NCBI GenBank assembly: GCA_964230215.1
Contig: CAXRGQ010000006.1
Span: forward strand, 310,001-374,000
Source: JAUILH01 sp964230215
Lineage (GTDB): Bacteria > Bacteroidota > Bacteroidia > Flavobacteriales_D > JAUILH01
Reading direction: 5' to 3'
Length of the DNA: 64,000 nt
In this document: one piece after another, positions 24,579 through 34,080 of the stretch
How positions within the stretch are numbered: the first letter of the stretch is position 1
Layout of the letters: every line of letters begins with the position of its first letter
Position numbers and translations under genes: made by a program
Notes under the pieces: model-generated
What the model was told of the DNA's origin: nothing
Seen by the model: only the letters and a program-made list of their open reading frames with translations
The model's database searches: none

Positions 24579-27500
24579 ATGTTCGATAATATAATCGCTT
24601 ATTCGGTTAAGAATAAGTTTGTTGTAGGGCTTTTCGTAGCAGCTCTTATAGTTTGGGGATTATTTTCTCTCAAACAGCTACCCATAGATGCCGTACCTGA
24701 TATAACCAATAATCAAGTACAGATAATCACCATATCGCCCACTCTTGCTACGCAAGAAGTGGAGCAATTTATTACGACACCTGTTGAGCTGGCAGTCCAG
24801 AGTTTGCAAAAAACAGAAGAGATACGTTCTATCTCTCGTTTTGGGCTGTCAGTCGTTACCGTAGTGTTTGAAGAAAACTACGATATATACTTGGCTCGTC
24901 AGTTGGTCAATGAAAAACTCAAAGAGGCTGAAGAAGATATTCCTGATGGATTAGGCACACCTGAAATGGCACCACTTTCAACAGGCTTAGGTGAGATTTA
25001 TCAGTATGTAGTCCGACCAGAAGAAGGTTTTGAAGACAAGTATTCACCCACCGAGCTTAGAAGTATTCAAGACTGGATTGTTACTCGACAACTTTTAGGC
25101 ATAGAAGGAGTGGCAGAAGTAAACTCTATGGGCGGTTACCTCAAACAGTATGAAGTGGCGGTAAACCCCAATCTTTTAAAATCAGTAGGGATAAGCATTT
25201 CAGATATTTTCACCGCCTTAGAAAAGAGTAATGAAAATACAGGGGGTGCTTATATCGAGAAAAACTCTAACGCTTACTATATACGGTCAGAGGGATTAGC
25301 TAAATCACTGGATGATATTGGTAATATAGTCGTTAGTGATGCAGGAAATATTCCCGTTTTAGTAAAAGATGTAGCAACCGTTCAATATGGCAAAGCACCT
25401 CGATATGGAGCATTAGTAAGAGATGGTGAAGAAGTAGTTGGCGGAAAGGTAATGATGTTCAAAGGGGCAAATTCTGCACAGGTAACAGAGTTGGTCAAAG
25501 AGCGAGTCATTCAAATTCAAAAATCACTTCCAGAAGGTGTAGTTATTGAACCTTACTTGGTTAGAGATAAATTGGTAAGTACTGCCATTGGTACAGTTAA
25601 AAAGAACCTCATTGAAGGTGGTCTTATCGTCATTTTTATTCTTGTCTTGCTATTAGGCAATTGGAGAGCTGGACTTATTGTAGCTTCTGTCATTCCATTG
25701 GCAATGCTATTTGCCGTTTCTATGATGAACGTATTGGGTATATCCGCCAATCTGATGAGTTTAGGGGCTATTGATTTTGGGTTGATTGTAGATGGTGCTG
25801 TTATAATTGTGGAAGCGATAGTACACCGCCTACAAGTCAAAAAAGCAGGGAGTTTGCTTTCGCAAAACGAAATGAACACTGAGGTAATTACCTCTTCTCA
25901 AAAAATAAGGAGTTCAGCAGCATTTGGAGAGATTATTATTCTGATGGTGTACATACCCATTTTAGCTTTGGTAGGAATAGAAGGAAAAATGTTTAAGCCT
26001 ATGGCTCAAACAGTAATGCTTGCCATTGCAGGAGCATTGATACTTTCCCTGACCTATGTGCCTATGATGGCTGCCTTGCTTCTCAAAAAAAATGTAGTCA
26101 ATAAGAAAACTATTGCAGATAAAATCATTGCCTTTTTCCAAAGAGGCTATTCACCTATTTTAAATGCAGCACTTCGTTTTAAGACCGTTTTTGTAAGTGC
26201 TACTGTAGTGGCTTTTTTAATTAGCTTGTTTGTATTCAGTAGAATGGGCGGAGAGTTTATTCCAACCTTAGAAGAAGGAGATTTGGCTATGCAGCATATT
26301 TTACCGCCTGGCAGCTCGCTTTCGCAGAGTGTAGAAACCGCTAAGATGATTCAAAACAAACTATTAGATGATTTTCCTGAAATTGAAGACGTGGTCGCCA
26401 ACATTGGCTCGGCAGAAATTCCTACAGACCCAATGCCGGTTGAAATAGCAGATTACGTCTTGGTAATGAAACCAAAATCTGAATGGACTTCTGCAAGCTC
26501 AAGACAAGATATGTTTGAGAAAATAGAAGAGTCTCTTGAAACTATTCCGGGTGTTGGCTATGAATTTTCACAACCAATACAAATGCGATTTAATGAATTA
26601 ATGACCGGAAATAAGGCAGATATTGCCATTAAACTCTACGGAGAGGACTTAGACATAATGTTTCAAAAAGCAACTGAGGCAGAGAAAATAATTAATAAAA
26701 TTGATGGCGTAGGAACTGTAAATGTTGAACAAACTGTAGGGATGCCTCAGATTATTATTAATTACAATTATGATAAAATGGCACAATATGGTTTGCATAT
26801 AAAAGAAGTAAACCAAGTCATTCGGTCTGCTTTTGCTGGTGAGAAAGCAGGAATTATTTATGAAGGAGATAAGCGATTTGATTTAGTCATTCGATTAGCT
26901 GAAGAAAATAGAACGGGAATAGAAGATGTAGAAAACCTTTATATAACACTTAATAATGGAAGCCAAATACCACTTAATAATGTAGCAAGCATTGACCTGA
27001 TAAATGCACCTATGCAGGTATCTCGTGAGAATACCAATAGACGAATAGTCATAGGTGTAAATGTAGGTGATACAGATGTAGAAACCTTAGTTGAAAAAAT
27101 ACAATCTGAGTTAGACAGCAAAGTCAACTTGCCTTCGGGTTACTATTTTACTTATGGTGGTCAGTTTGAAAATTTAAAAGCAGCTAATGCAAGGTTATCT
27201 ATTGCCGTGCCAATGGCCTTAGCCTTAATCTTCATATTGCTCTACTTCACTTTCGGTTCAGTTTCACAAGCAGCTTTGATTTTTACAGCTATTCCTTTAT
27301 CTGCCATTGGTGGAATATGGGCCTTACAACTAAGAGGATTACCGTTCAGCATTTCAGCAGGTATTGGTTTCATTGCATTATTTGGAGTTGCCGTATTGAA
27401 TGGAATAGTCCTTATAGGTTATTTCAATCAGCTTAAAAAAGAAGGGATGAAAGATATAAAAGAGAGAATAACAACTGGAACAAGAGTAAGACTAAGACCA

Positions 27501-28898
27501 GTAATAATGACCGCAGCAGTAGCTTCACTTGGGTTTTTACCTATGGCTATTTCTACTTCGGGTGGTGCTGAAGTGCAAAGACCTTTAGCAACTGTTGTAA
27601 TTGGTGGTTTGATAACCGCAACTTTTTTAACATTGGTCATATTGCCTATTCTTTATTATTGGTTAGAAAAATTGAGTGAGAGAAAATCCAATAGATTTAA
27701 TGTATCGAAAGGTGGTGTATTAGGAATCTTGTTGATGATAGGATTATCTTTTTCAGCCCAAGCACAAGAGCAAGCTCTTGATTTGGATAGTGCTATTTCT
27801 ATGGCAATCACCAATCACCCCAATATAAAAGCAGCAGAATTAGATGTAGAAAAAAACAAATCTTTACAAAACCTAAAATATAACTTTGGTACTACTGATA
27901 TATCATATCAAGGTGATGGTTTGGCTGATAATCAGTTTGGACAGCAGGTAAATCAAATAGGTATAGTTCAGAATTTTCCAAGTCCAGGTATTACCAAAGC
28001 TCAGAATAAGTTGCAGGATGCCTACACAAACCAAAGTAGCACTCAACAGCAGATAACAGAGAACGAACTGAAACGGAAAGTAAAACAACTATACTTTGAA
28101 ATCCAGTACAAAAAAGAGTTGGAGCAACTGTACAGCAACCTTGTTTCTACCTATAAAGAGTACCACGGAAAAGCAACTGTAAGGGTGCAAGCAGGAGCTG
28201 CCAATCGAATTGAAGAACTGACTTTACAATCCAAATGGAATGAATATGAATTGCTTCTAAACCAAGTGAGAATAGAAATTGCCAACTTAAACAAGCGGTT
28301 TCAATTACTACTAAATACAAAAGAACCAATTACGACAACAGATAGCTTGTCAGTGGCAAACTATTCCAATCAAATAGATACCACTACGAATCCACTTCTA
28401 TTAAAAAGTCAGCAAGAAATTGCCATTGAAAATGCCAAAGTAGATGCTATGAAAGCTGAATTAAAACCCAGTTTTAATGTAGGTTATGCAGCACAGTATT
28501 TCAATGAAGGTGGTTGGCTAAGTTCACCGCAAGTAGGTGTTTCAATTCCTTTGTTTAATGGTCAAGCAAAAAAGAGAATAGAAGCTCAGAGAATGCAAAT
28601 TGACATTGGCAACTATCAATACCAAAGTCAGCTTCTACAATTCAAACAAGACCAGTTGGAAATACAAAATACACTGAACTTGTATCAAGCAGGAGTAGAT
28701 TTTTACAAAAACCAAATAGAAACCATTAATCCAGAGATTATCAGAATAAGTGAATTGAATTATCAAGCAGGAGAAATCTCTTACTTAGAATTACTGAACA
28801 CTTTACAACTGATGTCTTCAAATAATAAAAATTACTGGGAACAGATTTTAGCCTACAACAAGGCTGTTGCCGATTTTCAATTTCTTACTAATCAATAA
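24579..28898 (+). CDS. czcA: CzcA-type RND heavy-metal pump fused to a TolC-like channel
   Basis: A 1439-residue fusion. Residues about 1-1035 are a heavy-metal-efflux RND pump: N-terminal TM helix, periplasmic porter loops, and DFGLIVDGAVIIVE in TM4, the motif of divalent-cation (Zn/Co/Cd) pumps. Residues about 1065-1439 are a TolC-family outer-membrane factor with the paired-helix repeats of OEP domains. At the junction lies GVLGILLMIGLSFSAQAQ, which looks like a retained signal peptide with an AQA|Q cleavage site. It forms a tripartite exporter with the CzcB adaptor encoded 12 bases downstream. The fusion is known from Bacteroidota; processing into two proteins is inferred. Confidence 0.93.
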   Translation: MFDNIIAYSVKNKFVVGLFVAALIVWGLFSLKQLPIDAVPDITNNQVQIITISPTLATQEVEQFITTPVELAVQSLQKTEEIRSISRFGLSVVTVVFEENYDIYLARQLVNEKLKEAEEDIPDGLGTPEMAPLSTGLGEIYQYVVRPEEGFEDKYSPTELRSIQDWIVTRQLLGIEGVAEVNSMGGYLKQYEVAVNPNLLKSVGISISDIFTALEKSNENTGGAYIEKNSNAYYIRSEGLAKSLDDIGNIVVSDAGNIPVLVKDVATVQYGKAPRYGALVRDGEEVVGGKVMMFKGANSAQVTELVKERVIQIQKSLPEGVVIEPYLVRDKLVSTAIGTVKKNLIEGGLIVIFILVLLLGNWRAGLIVASVIPLAMLFAVSMMNVLGISANLMSLGAIDFGLIVDGAVIIVEAIVHRLQVKKAGSLLSQNEMNTEVITSSQKIRSSAAFGEIIILMVYIPILALVGIEGKMFKPMAQTVMLAIAGALILSLTYVPMMAALLLKKNVVNKKTIADKIIAFFQRGYSPILNAALRFKTVFVSATVVAFLISLFVFSRMGGEFIPTLEEGDLAMQHILPPGSSLSQSVETAKMIQNKLLDDFPEIEDVVANIGSAEIPTDPMPVEIADYVLVMKPKSEWTSASSRQDMFEKIEESLETIPGVGYEFSQPIQMRFNELMTGNKADIAIKLYGEDLDIMFQKATEAEKIINKIDGVGTVNVEQTVGMPQIIINYNYDKMAQYGLHIKEVNQVIRSAFAGEKAGIIYEGDKRFDLVIRLAEENRTGIEDVENLYITLNNGSQIPLNNVASIDLINAPMQVSRENTNRRIVIGVNVGDTDVETLVEKIQSELDSKVNLPSGYYFTYGGQFENLKAANARLSIAVPMALALIFILLYFTFGSVSQAALIFTAIPLSAIGGIWALQLRGLPFSISAGIGFIALFGVAVLNGIVLIGYFNQLKKEGMKDIKERITTGTRVRLRPVIMTAAVASLGFLPMAISTSGGAEVQRPLATVVIGGLITATFLTLVILPILYYWLEKLSERKSNRFNVSKGGVLGILLMIGLSFSAQAQEQALDLDSAISMAITNHPNIKAAELDVEKNKSLQNLKYNFGTTDISYQGDGLADNQFGQQVNQIGIVQNFPSPGITKAQNKLQDAYTNQSSTQQQITENELKRKVKQLYFEIQYKKELEQLYSNLVSTYKEYHGKATVRVQAGAANRIEELTLQSKWNEYELLLNQVRIEIANLNKRFQLLLNTKEPITTTDSLSVANYSNQIDTTTNPLLLKSQQEIAIENAKVDAMKAELKPSFNVGYAAQYFNEGGWLSSPQVGVSIPLFNGQAKKRIEAQRMQIDIGNYQYQSQLLQFKQDQLEIQNTLNLYQAGVDFYKNQIETINPEIIRISELNYQAGEISYLELLNTLQLMSSNNKNYWEQILAYNKAVADFQFLTNQ

Positions 28899-28910
28899 AG
28901 ACTTTAAAAA

Positions 28911-30143
28911 ATGAATCATATAAAATATATCATAACAATTATCACAATACTTTTTGTTGTTGTGCTTTCTTCTTGCGGCCATAAACACACCGAAGGAGAC
29001 GGACATAATCACGGCTCAGAGGAAACAACACATTCTGTAGATGATGGACATAATCACGGAGGAGAAGAACACCAAGAAGAAGGACTGCACCTTTCAAAAG
29101 CTCAAGCCGAAACCATAGGTTTAGAATTTGGATCACTATCTTCTATCAAAGTCAATGACTATGTAAAAGCAACAGGTTCATTGGGTTTACCGCCAAATGC
29201 CTATTCTTCCGTTTCCGCCAAAACAAATGGTATAATAAGAGGAACAAAGAAATTTGTGGAAGGAAATTACATAAAGAAAGGGGCTGTCATTGCATATCTC
29301 GAAAATGCTGATTTAATAGTTACACAGCAAGATTATTTAGAAGCTCAGGCACAGTTGCACCTCAAACGATTAGAAGTTGAACGCCAAAATACATTGGTAG
29401 AATCAAATGCTGGAGTAACTAAAAACTTGCAAAATGCACAAGCGGAGGTGTCCGTTTTAGAAGCCAAAACACAAGGTCTTGCTAAGCAACTTTCTTTTTT
29501 AGGAATATCCACTTCTAATCTGTCACCAAGTAATATTCAGCAACAAATAGCCATTGTAGCACCTATGAGTGGCTACATTTCTAAGATAAATTTTCACAAT
29601 GGAAGGTATGCTCAATCTTCTGTTTCATTGATGGATATTATTTCTTCGGAGCACTTGCTTTTAGAGTTGGATGTATTTGAAAAGGATATTGCCAATATAA
29701 AGAAAGGTCAAAAGATTAGCTATACAGTTCCTGCATTGGGTCAGACTATTTATTATGGTACGGTAGATGTTATTGGAAAAGAATTCAATTCCAATTCTAA
29801 AACAATCCGTATTCACGGTCATTTAGACGGGACAAAACCAACCTTTCTAAAAGACTTATTCATTAACGCTAAAATTTATCTCAATGATGTAGAATCTTCG
29901 GCTCTGCCTGAAAATGCGATTATTAATGATGGAGGTAATAGTTTTATCTATGTAGCGAATGAAAAGGCGAATGATGACGAAATAGAATTTGAAAAGATAG
30001 CAGTTATTGCAGGTGCAACAGATAATGGCTTTACAGCAGTAAAATTAATCGATACAATTCCTGATGGAATGCAGATAGTAACAATAGGAGCATACTATGT
30101 CTATGCTCAATCAAAAGCAGGAGAATTAGAACACGAACATTAA
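28911..30143 (+). CDS. czcB: CzcB-type periplasmic adaptor lipoprotein
   Basis: A 410-residue membrane-fusion protein. The signal peptide ends VVLSSC (lipobox), so the protein is probably anchored in a membrane. Next come two His-rich GDGHNHG and DDGHNHGG segments (about 25-60), likely metal-sensing or buffering. Then the adaptor core: barrel-sandwich hybrid with SVSAKTNGIIRGTKKFVEGNYIK and YISKINFHNGRYA, a coiled-coil hairpin (about 120-180; many Gln, Leu, Glu), and a beta-barrel to the C-terminus. It couples the RND pump to the outer-membrane channel. It lies 12 bases after czcA and 10 bases before the next gene. Confidence 0.92.
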   Translation: MNHIKYIITIITILFVVVLSSCGHKHTEGDGHNHGSEETTHSVDDGHNHGGEEHQEEGLHLSKAQAETIGLEFGSLSSIKVNDYVKATGSLGLPPNAYSSVSAKTNGIIRGTKKFVEGNYIKKGAVIAYLENADLIVTQQDYLEAQAQLHLKRLEVERQNTLVESNAGVTKNLQNAQAEVSVLEAKTQGLAKQLSFLGISTSNLSPSNIQQQIAIVAPMSGYISKINFHNGRYAQSSVSLMDIISSEHLLLELDVFEKDIANIKKGQKISYTVPALGQTIYYGTVDVIGKEFNSNSKTIRIHGHLDGTKPTFLKDLFINAKIYLNDVESSALPENAIINDGGNSFIYVANEKANDDEIEFEKIAVIAGATDNGFTAVKLIDTIPDGMQIVTIGAYYVYAQSKAGELEHEH

Positions 30144-30153
30144 ATCAAACATT

Positions 30154-30765
30154 ATGTACTTATTTATATATTTTATCGCTTATTTTCTCTTAGTATTTGT
30201 ACTGAGGTCCTTTTTACTTTGGAAGAAAACCAAAATCAATCCTCTTACCTTTAACAAGGGTGATGATGCACACGGCTACAATGGAAAAGTCTTTGGAATT
30301 ATTTCTATCATAGAACTAATTGTGGTTTCTATTTATGCCTTTGTTCCAACCTGGCACAAGTTTTTATTGCCGTTTTGGTATTTAGAAAATGATATCTTGG
30401 TTTATATCGGTTGGGCATTACTAATCCTATCCTTTCTATTTGTATGGTTTTCTCAGTCCAATATGAGAGAATCTTGGCGTATCGGTATAGATGAAGAAAA
30501 CAAAACCGAATTAGTAACCAACGGCTTTTTTGCTATTTCTCGTAATCCTATTTTCTTAGGTATTATGATAGCCAATATTGGTCTATTCTTAGTCCTTCCG
30601 AATGCTTTTACCTTACTAATTATTGCACTTTCCACCGTTAGTATCAATACACAGATTAGATTAGAAGAAGAATTTTTGATAAAGGAATTTGGAGAGCAAT
30701 ATTCTAAGTATAAAGGAAGAGTAAATAGATGGATCACCTTTAAAAGTTCAAACAATGACAAATAA
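30154..30765 (+). CDS. Isoprenylcysteine/PEMT-family membrane methyltransferase
   Basis: A 203-residue membrane protein with about five hydrophobic helices. The C-terminal region ELVTNGFFAISRNPIFLGIMIANIGLFLVLPN followed by EEEFLIKEFGEQYSKYKGRVNRWI matches the PEMT/ICMT family SAM-binding pattern (G.Y...RNP.Y.......G and E......G..Y..Y...V.R). Such proteins often occur in metal-efflux operons, where their role is unknown. It overlaps the following P-type ATPase gene by 11 bases, so the two are translationally coupled. Substrate unknown; lipid or small-molecule methylation are the options. Confidence 0.82.
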   Translation: MYLFIYFIAYFLLVFVLRSFLLWKKTKINPLTFNKGDDAHGYNGKVFGIISIIELIVVSIYAFVPTWHKFLLPFWYLENDILVYIGWALLILSFLFVWFSQSNMRESWRIGIDEENKTELVTNGFFAISRNPIFLGIMIANIGLFLVLPNAFTLLIIALSTVSINTQIRLEEEFLIKEFGEQYSKYKGRVNRWITFKSSNNDK

Positions 30766-32770
30766 AGAACATACACATATATATGATAAGAACGGCAAGC
30801 AGATCTGTTGTTCTCTTGAAGAAAAAATAGATAGAAAGTCACCACCACCTTTAATGCATTCTACAGAAGGTCACAGCCATTCTCACAGCCATTCTCACGA
30901 CAATGAAGGTAATTGGAAGGTCTATTTTCCTGCCATTATCAGCTTTGTTTTACTTATTTCGGGTATAGCCTTAGATTATTTTGATATAGTTTTCTTTCAA
31001 GGCTGGGTAAGAGTAGTATGGTATGCAGTTGCTTATATTCCAGTAGGTTTTCCAGTTTTAAAAGAAGCATTTGAAGCACTAAAAAAAGGAGAAGTATTCA
31101 CAGAGTTTTTCTTAATGGGTATAGCCACTATTGGAGCTTTTGCCATAGGAGAATATCCCGAAGGAGTTGCTGTAATGCTTTTCTATGCTGTTGGTGAATT
31201 ATTCCAAAGTGCAGCAGTAAGAAGAGCAAAGGACAATATCAAAGCATTATTAGATGTACGTCCTAAAATAGCCAATGTATTACGAAACAAATCTTTCCTT
31301 GAAGTCAATCCAAATGATGTAAAGGTAGATGAAACCATACAAATAAAAGTTGGAGAGAAAGTACCCTTAGACGGCACTTTACTTTCTGCACAAGCCAGTT
31401 TAAATACCGCAGCACTCACAGGAGAGAGTAAACCACAAAGTATATTAAAAGGAGAAAACGTATTGGCAGGCTCTATCAATTTGGATGGGGTAATAGAAGT
31501 GAAAACGACAAAACTCTTTAAGGATAGTTCTGTATCAAGAATATTGGAGTTGGTTCAGAATGCCACTTCAAAAAAGGCAAAAACAGAACTTTTAATCAGA
31601 AGGTTAGCAAAAGTTTATACACCTATTGTGGTCTATTTAGCCATTGCCGTATGCTTTGTTCCTTACTTTTTTGTAGATGATTATGTATTTAGAGATTGGC
31701 TATATAGAGCTTTGATTTTCTTAGTAATATCTTGTCCTTGTGCATTAGTCATTTCTATTCCATTGGGCTATTTTGGAGGACTTGGTGCAGCTTCTAAAAA
31801 CGGTATTCTGTTCAAAGGAGCTACCTATATGGATAAGCTCAAAGAAGTGAACACTATGGTAATGGATAAGACAGGCACCGTTACCAAAGGAGTATTTAAG
31901 ATTAGAGACATAGAAGTTTTTGGCAATTATTCCAAAGAGGAGTTTATGACCTATCTATTGTCCATTGAGTCTAAATCTACCCACCCAATTGCCAAGGCTA
32001 TTATGGAATATCCAGTAACAGGCTCAATTCCAGAAGCTACTGAAATTAAAGAAATTGCAGGAAAAGGCTTACAAGGCATAGTGAATGGCTCTAAAGTAGT
32101 TGCAGGAAATAAAAAGCTAATGACCCAATTCAATATTTCCACACCAAAGGAAATTGATGGTATTGTAGAATCGATAGTTTTAATAGGTATTGATGATCAG
32201 TTTGCAGGATATGTAACCATAGCGGATGAAATGAAAGAAGATGCCAAAGAAACAATTGCAGCATTCAGGCAAGAAGGTATTGACTTAATTATGATGCTAT
32301 CAGGTGATAAAGACAGTATCACTCAACAAGTAGCAAATGATTTAGGTATTTCAAAAGCAAAGGGTGGTCTTTTGCCAGAAGATAAATTGAATGAGGTAGA
32401 ATTGCTCAAACAAGATACTTCTAAAACAATTGCTTTTATGGGTGATGGTATCAATGATGCACCAGTATTAGCAGCAAGTGATGTAGGTATTGCAATGGGA
32501 GCAATGGGTAGTGATGTGGCCATTGAAACAGCAGATGTAATCATTCAAACAGACCAACCTTCAAAAGTTGTTACAGGTATTAAAATTGCTAAATCTACTC
32601 AAAGAATTATTTGGCAAAACATTTTCCTTGCCTTTGGTATAAAAATCATTGTTCTAATCTTAGGAGCAGGTGGATTAGCCACAATGTGGGAAGCTGTTTT
32701 TGCAGATGTAGGCGTAGCACTTTTGGCAATACTGAATGCAGTAAGATTACAGAAGATGAAGTGGAATTAA
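30755..32770 (+). CDS. zntA: Zn/Cd/Pb-type P1B ATPase
   Basis: A 671-residue metal-transporting P-type ATPase. The N-terminus is His-rich (EGHSHSHSHSHD at about 38-50) rather than a CxxC HMA domain. ISCPCALVISIP is the CPC translocation motif of soft-metal exporters. DKTGTVTKG holds the phosphorylated Asp, HPIAKAI the SEHPL-like nucleotide contact, and MGDGINDAP the hinge motif. The CPC together with a TM8 DVGVALLAILNA segment is characteristic of the Zn/Cd/Pb subgroup. It exports cytoplasmic metal to the periplasm for the RND system to expel. It is the last gene of the cassette 3 operon, overlapping the methyltransferase gene. Confidence 0.93.
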   Translation: MTNKEHTHIYDKNGKQICCSLEEKIDRKSPPPLMHSTEGHSHSHSHSHDNEGNWKVYFPAIISFVLLISGIALDYFDIVFFQGWVRVVWYAVAYIPVGFPVLKEAFEALKKGEVFTEFFLMGIATIGAFAIGEYPEGVAVMLFYAVGELFQSAAVRRAKDNIKALLDVRPKIANVLRNKSFLEVNPNDVKVDETIQIKVGEKVPLDGTLLSAQASLNTAALTGESKPQSILKGENVLAGSINLDGVIEVKTTKLFKDSSVSRILELVQNATSKKAKTELLIRRLAKVYTPIVVYLAIAVCFVPYFFVDDYVFRDWLYRALIFLVISCPCALVISIPLGYFGGLGAASKNGILFKGATYMDKLKEVNTMVMDKTGTVTKGVFKIRDIEVFGNYSKEEFMTYLLSIESKSTHPIAKAIMEYPVTGSIPEATEIKEIAGKGLQGIVNGSKVVAGNKKLMTQFNISTPKEIDGIVESIVLIGIDDQFAGYVTIADEMKEDAKETIAAFRQEGIDLIMMLSGDKDSITQQVANDLGISKAKGGLLPEDKLNEVELLKQDTSKTIAFMGDGINDAPVLAASDVGIAMGAMGSDVAIETADVIIQTDQPSKVVTGIKIAKSTQRIIWQNIFLAFGIKIIVLILGAGGLATMWEAVFADVGVALLAILNAVRLQKMKWN

Positions 32771-32889
32771 AACGTAATTTTGTACAAAGAAAATACCCAA
32801 CACAATTTACAGCACATTGCAATCCTCGTTCCTGCGGTTGCAAAGAGCTGCACGCCAACGCTAAAACGAGCCGAATGAAAAGAAAGCCA

Positions 32890-32961
32890 GCAGAGAACAA
32901 TGTATATGAAATCATAGCACCCTACGGGATGCTACGCTTCATATACTAAACGTTAGGTAGC
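32890..32961 (+). repeat. attC-like site ending cassette 3 (attC3)
   Basis: GCAGAGAAC (32890-32898) is the reverse complement of cassette 3's start at 23614, 9.3 kb upstream. The site folds GTATATGAA onto TTCATATAC (32902-32910, 32938-32946) and TAGCA onto TGCTA around CCCTACGGG (32920-32928), and ends in AAAC-GTTAGGTAGC (32952-32961). The body is almost identical to attC4. Confidence 0.85.
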
Positions 32962-32970
32962 ATTAAGAAA

Positions 32971-33402
32971 ATGGAAAAACAAGTTGGAAAAACAAAAGAT
33001 GTAGGTTTTCAATTCGGAATTCGACAAAGCTTTGGCGTTTCGGCTGAAAAAGCTTGGGATTTCATGTTTTCGGATAAAGGATTAAAGATTTGGCTTGGAG
33101 ACCTCAAAAATGACCTTGTAGCAAAGGAAAACTATCTTACCCAAAATGGTATAGAGGGGTTTGTTCGAGTTTTTAAACCTAATTCACACATTCGAATAAA
33201 TTGGAAAAAGAAAGACTGGACAAATATCTCAACTGTCCAAGTTCGAATTATTGAAAAGGGAATTAACAAATCCATAATCAGTTTTCATCAAGAAAAGCTA
33301 GTAGATGTTAAACAGAGAGAAGAGATGAAAAAATATTGGAGCGAAAAAATGGATAGAATAGCAAGCGAAATGGAATTGCTAAAAATCGATTCAAGTAGGT
33401 AG
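32971..33402 (+). CDS. SRPBCC/AHSA1-like domain protein (cassette 4)
   Basis: A 143-residue soluble protein with the START/SRPBCC fold of the AHSA1-like branch: SAEKAWDFMFSDKGLKIWLGD is the characteristic 'wet-cup' opening (AE.VW..l.....l..W), followed by beta strands and a long C-terminal helix (QREEMKKYWSEKMDRIASEMELLK). Family members bind hydrophobic ligands or act as co-chaperones. It is the first gene of cassette 4, with its ATG 10 bases after the junction. The short tract TAGGTAGC[A/T]TTAAGAAAA occurs both before this gene and at its end (33397), a local direct repeat. Confidence 0.78.
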   Translation: MEKQVGKTKDVGFQFGIRQSFGVSAEKAWDFMFSDKGLKIWLGDLKNDLVAKENYLTQNGIEGFVRVFKPNSHIRINWKKKDWTNISTVQVRIIEKGINKSIISFHQEKLVDVKQREEMKKYWSEKMDRIASEMELLKIDSSR

Positions 33403-33423
33403 CTTTAAGAAAAACGAACGACA

Positions 33424-33768
33424 ATGGAAATTAAAGTCACAGACCATTTTGAAAATAAAGAACCAGTTGTTTCAGCTATTTATAAGAAATTGATTTCAGA
33501 ATGCAAAAAATTCGGGCCAGTAACTCAATCCCCAAAAAAGACAAGCATTCATTTAGACGCTAAATATGGATTTGCAGGAGTTTATACGAGAAGAAATTGT
33601 CTATTACTTCATATTCATACCAACTTTGAAATTGACAGTAATAGAATTGAAAAAACTGAAAAAATATCTGCGAATAGATTAAAACATATAATCCGAATTG
33701 CAAATCCCAGCGAAATTGACGAACAAGTTGTGAATTGGCTTGAATCTGCATACAAACTTAAAAGTTAA
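33424..33768 (+). CDS. DUF5655-like protein (cassette 4)
   Basis: A 114-residue soluble protein. The pattern 'Y.KLI.ECKKFGPVTQSPKKTSIHL...KYGFAGVYTRRNCLLLHIHT' with a late 'RLKHIIRI...SEIDEQVVNWLESAY' matches the DUF5655 family, a small domain also found at the end of larger DNA-related proteins and as stand-alone cassette proteins. The function is unknown. It lies 21 bases after the SRPBCC gene and 1 base before the next small membrane-protein gene, so the three genes of cassette 4 probably form an operon. Confidence 0.7.
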   Translation: MEIKVTDHFENKEPVVSAIYKKLISECKKFGPVTQSPKKTSIHLDAKYGFAGVYTRRNCLLLHIHTNFEIDSNRIEKTEKISANRLKHIIRIANPSEIDEQVVNWLESAYKLKS

Positions 33769-33769
33769 A

Positions 33770-34063
33770 ATGGACAATATTACAAAAGGTATAATAGCAG
33801 GATTGGCTTTGGGAATTGCTTCGATAGTTCCAATGTTTTTTATGGAATTTGAGGACAAGAAAAAAGCGATTGTGGCTTCCTTTATTAATCGTTTTGCAAT
33901 TGGATTCATAATATTCAATATTGATTTGCCAATGGTTGGTTGGCTAAAGGGTTTAATAATAGGTTCAGTATTGAGTTTGCCAGATGCACTCATTACGAAG
34001 GCGTTCAAACCGATAATGGGTTTGGGGATTATTGGCGGAATTATATGTGGTCTGTTTACTTAA
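33770..34063 (+). CDS. Small membrane protein (cassette 4)
   Basis: A 97-residue Gly/Ile-rich membrane protein with three predicted helices: about 5-24 (GIIAGLALGIASIVPMFF), 35-62 (IVASFINRFAIGFIIFNI) and 75-97 (GLGIIGGIICGLF). The ATG at 33770 is preferred because it is one base after the previous stop; an in-frame TTG at 33740 lies inside the upstream gene. No family was identified with confidence. It is the third gene of cassette 4, ending 17 bases before the attC-like site. Confidence 0.65.
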   Translation: MDNITKGIIAGLALGIASIVPMFFMEFEDKKKAIVASFINRFAIGFIIFNIDLPMVGWLKGLIIGSVLSLPDALITKAFKPIMGLGIIGGIICGLFT

Positions 34064-34080
34064 CTGAAAATGAAAACGCA

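Noticed and set aside
32771..32889. A further attC site directly after the P-type ATPase gene
   Set aside because: TTGCAA/TTGCAA and GCGG-like folding is present, but no GTT junction or arm pairing with any cassette start was found.
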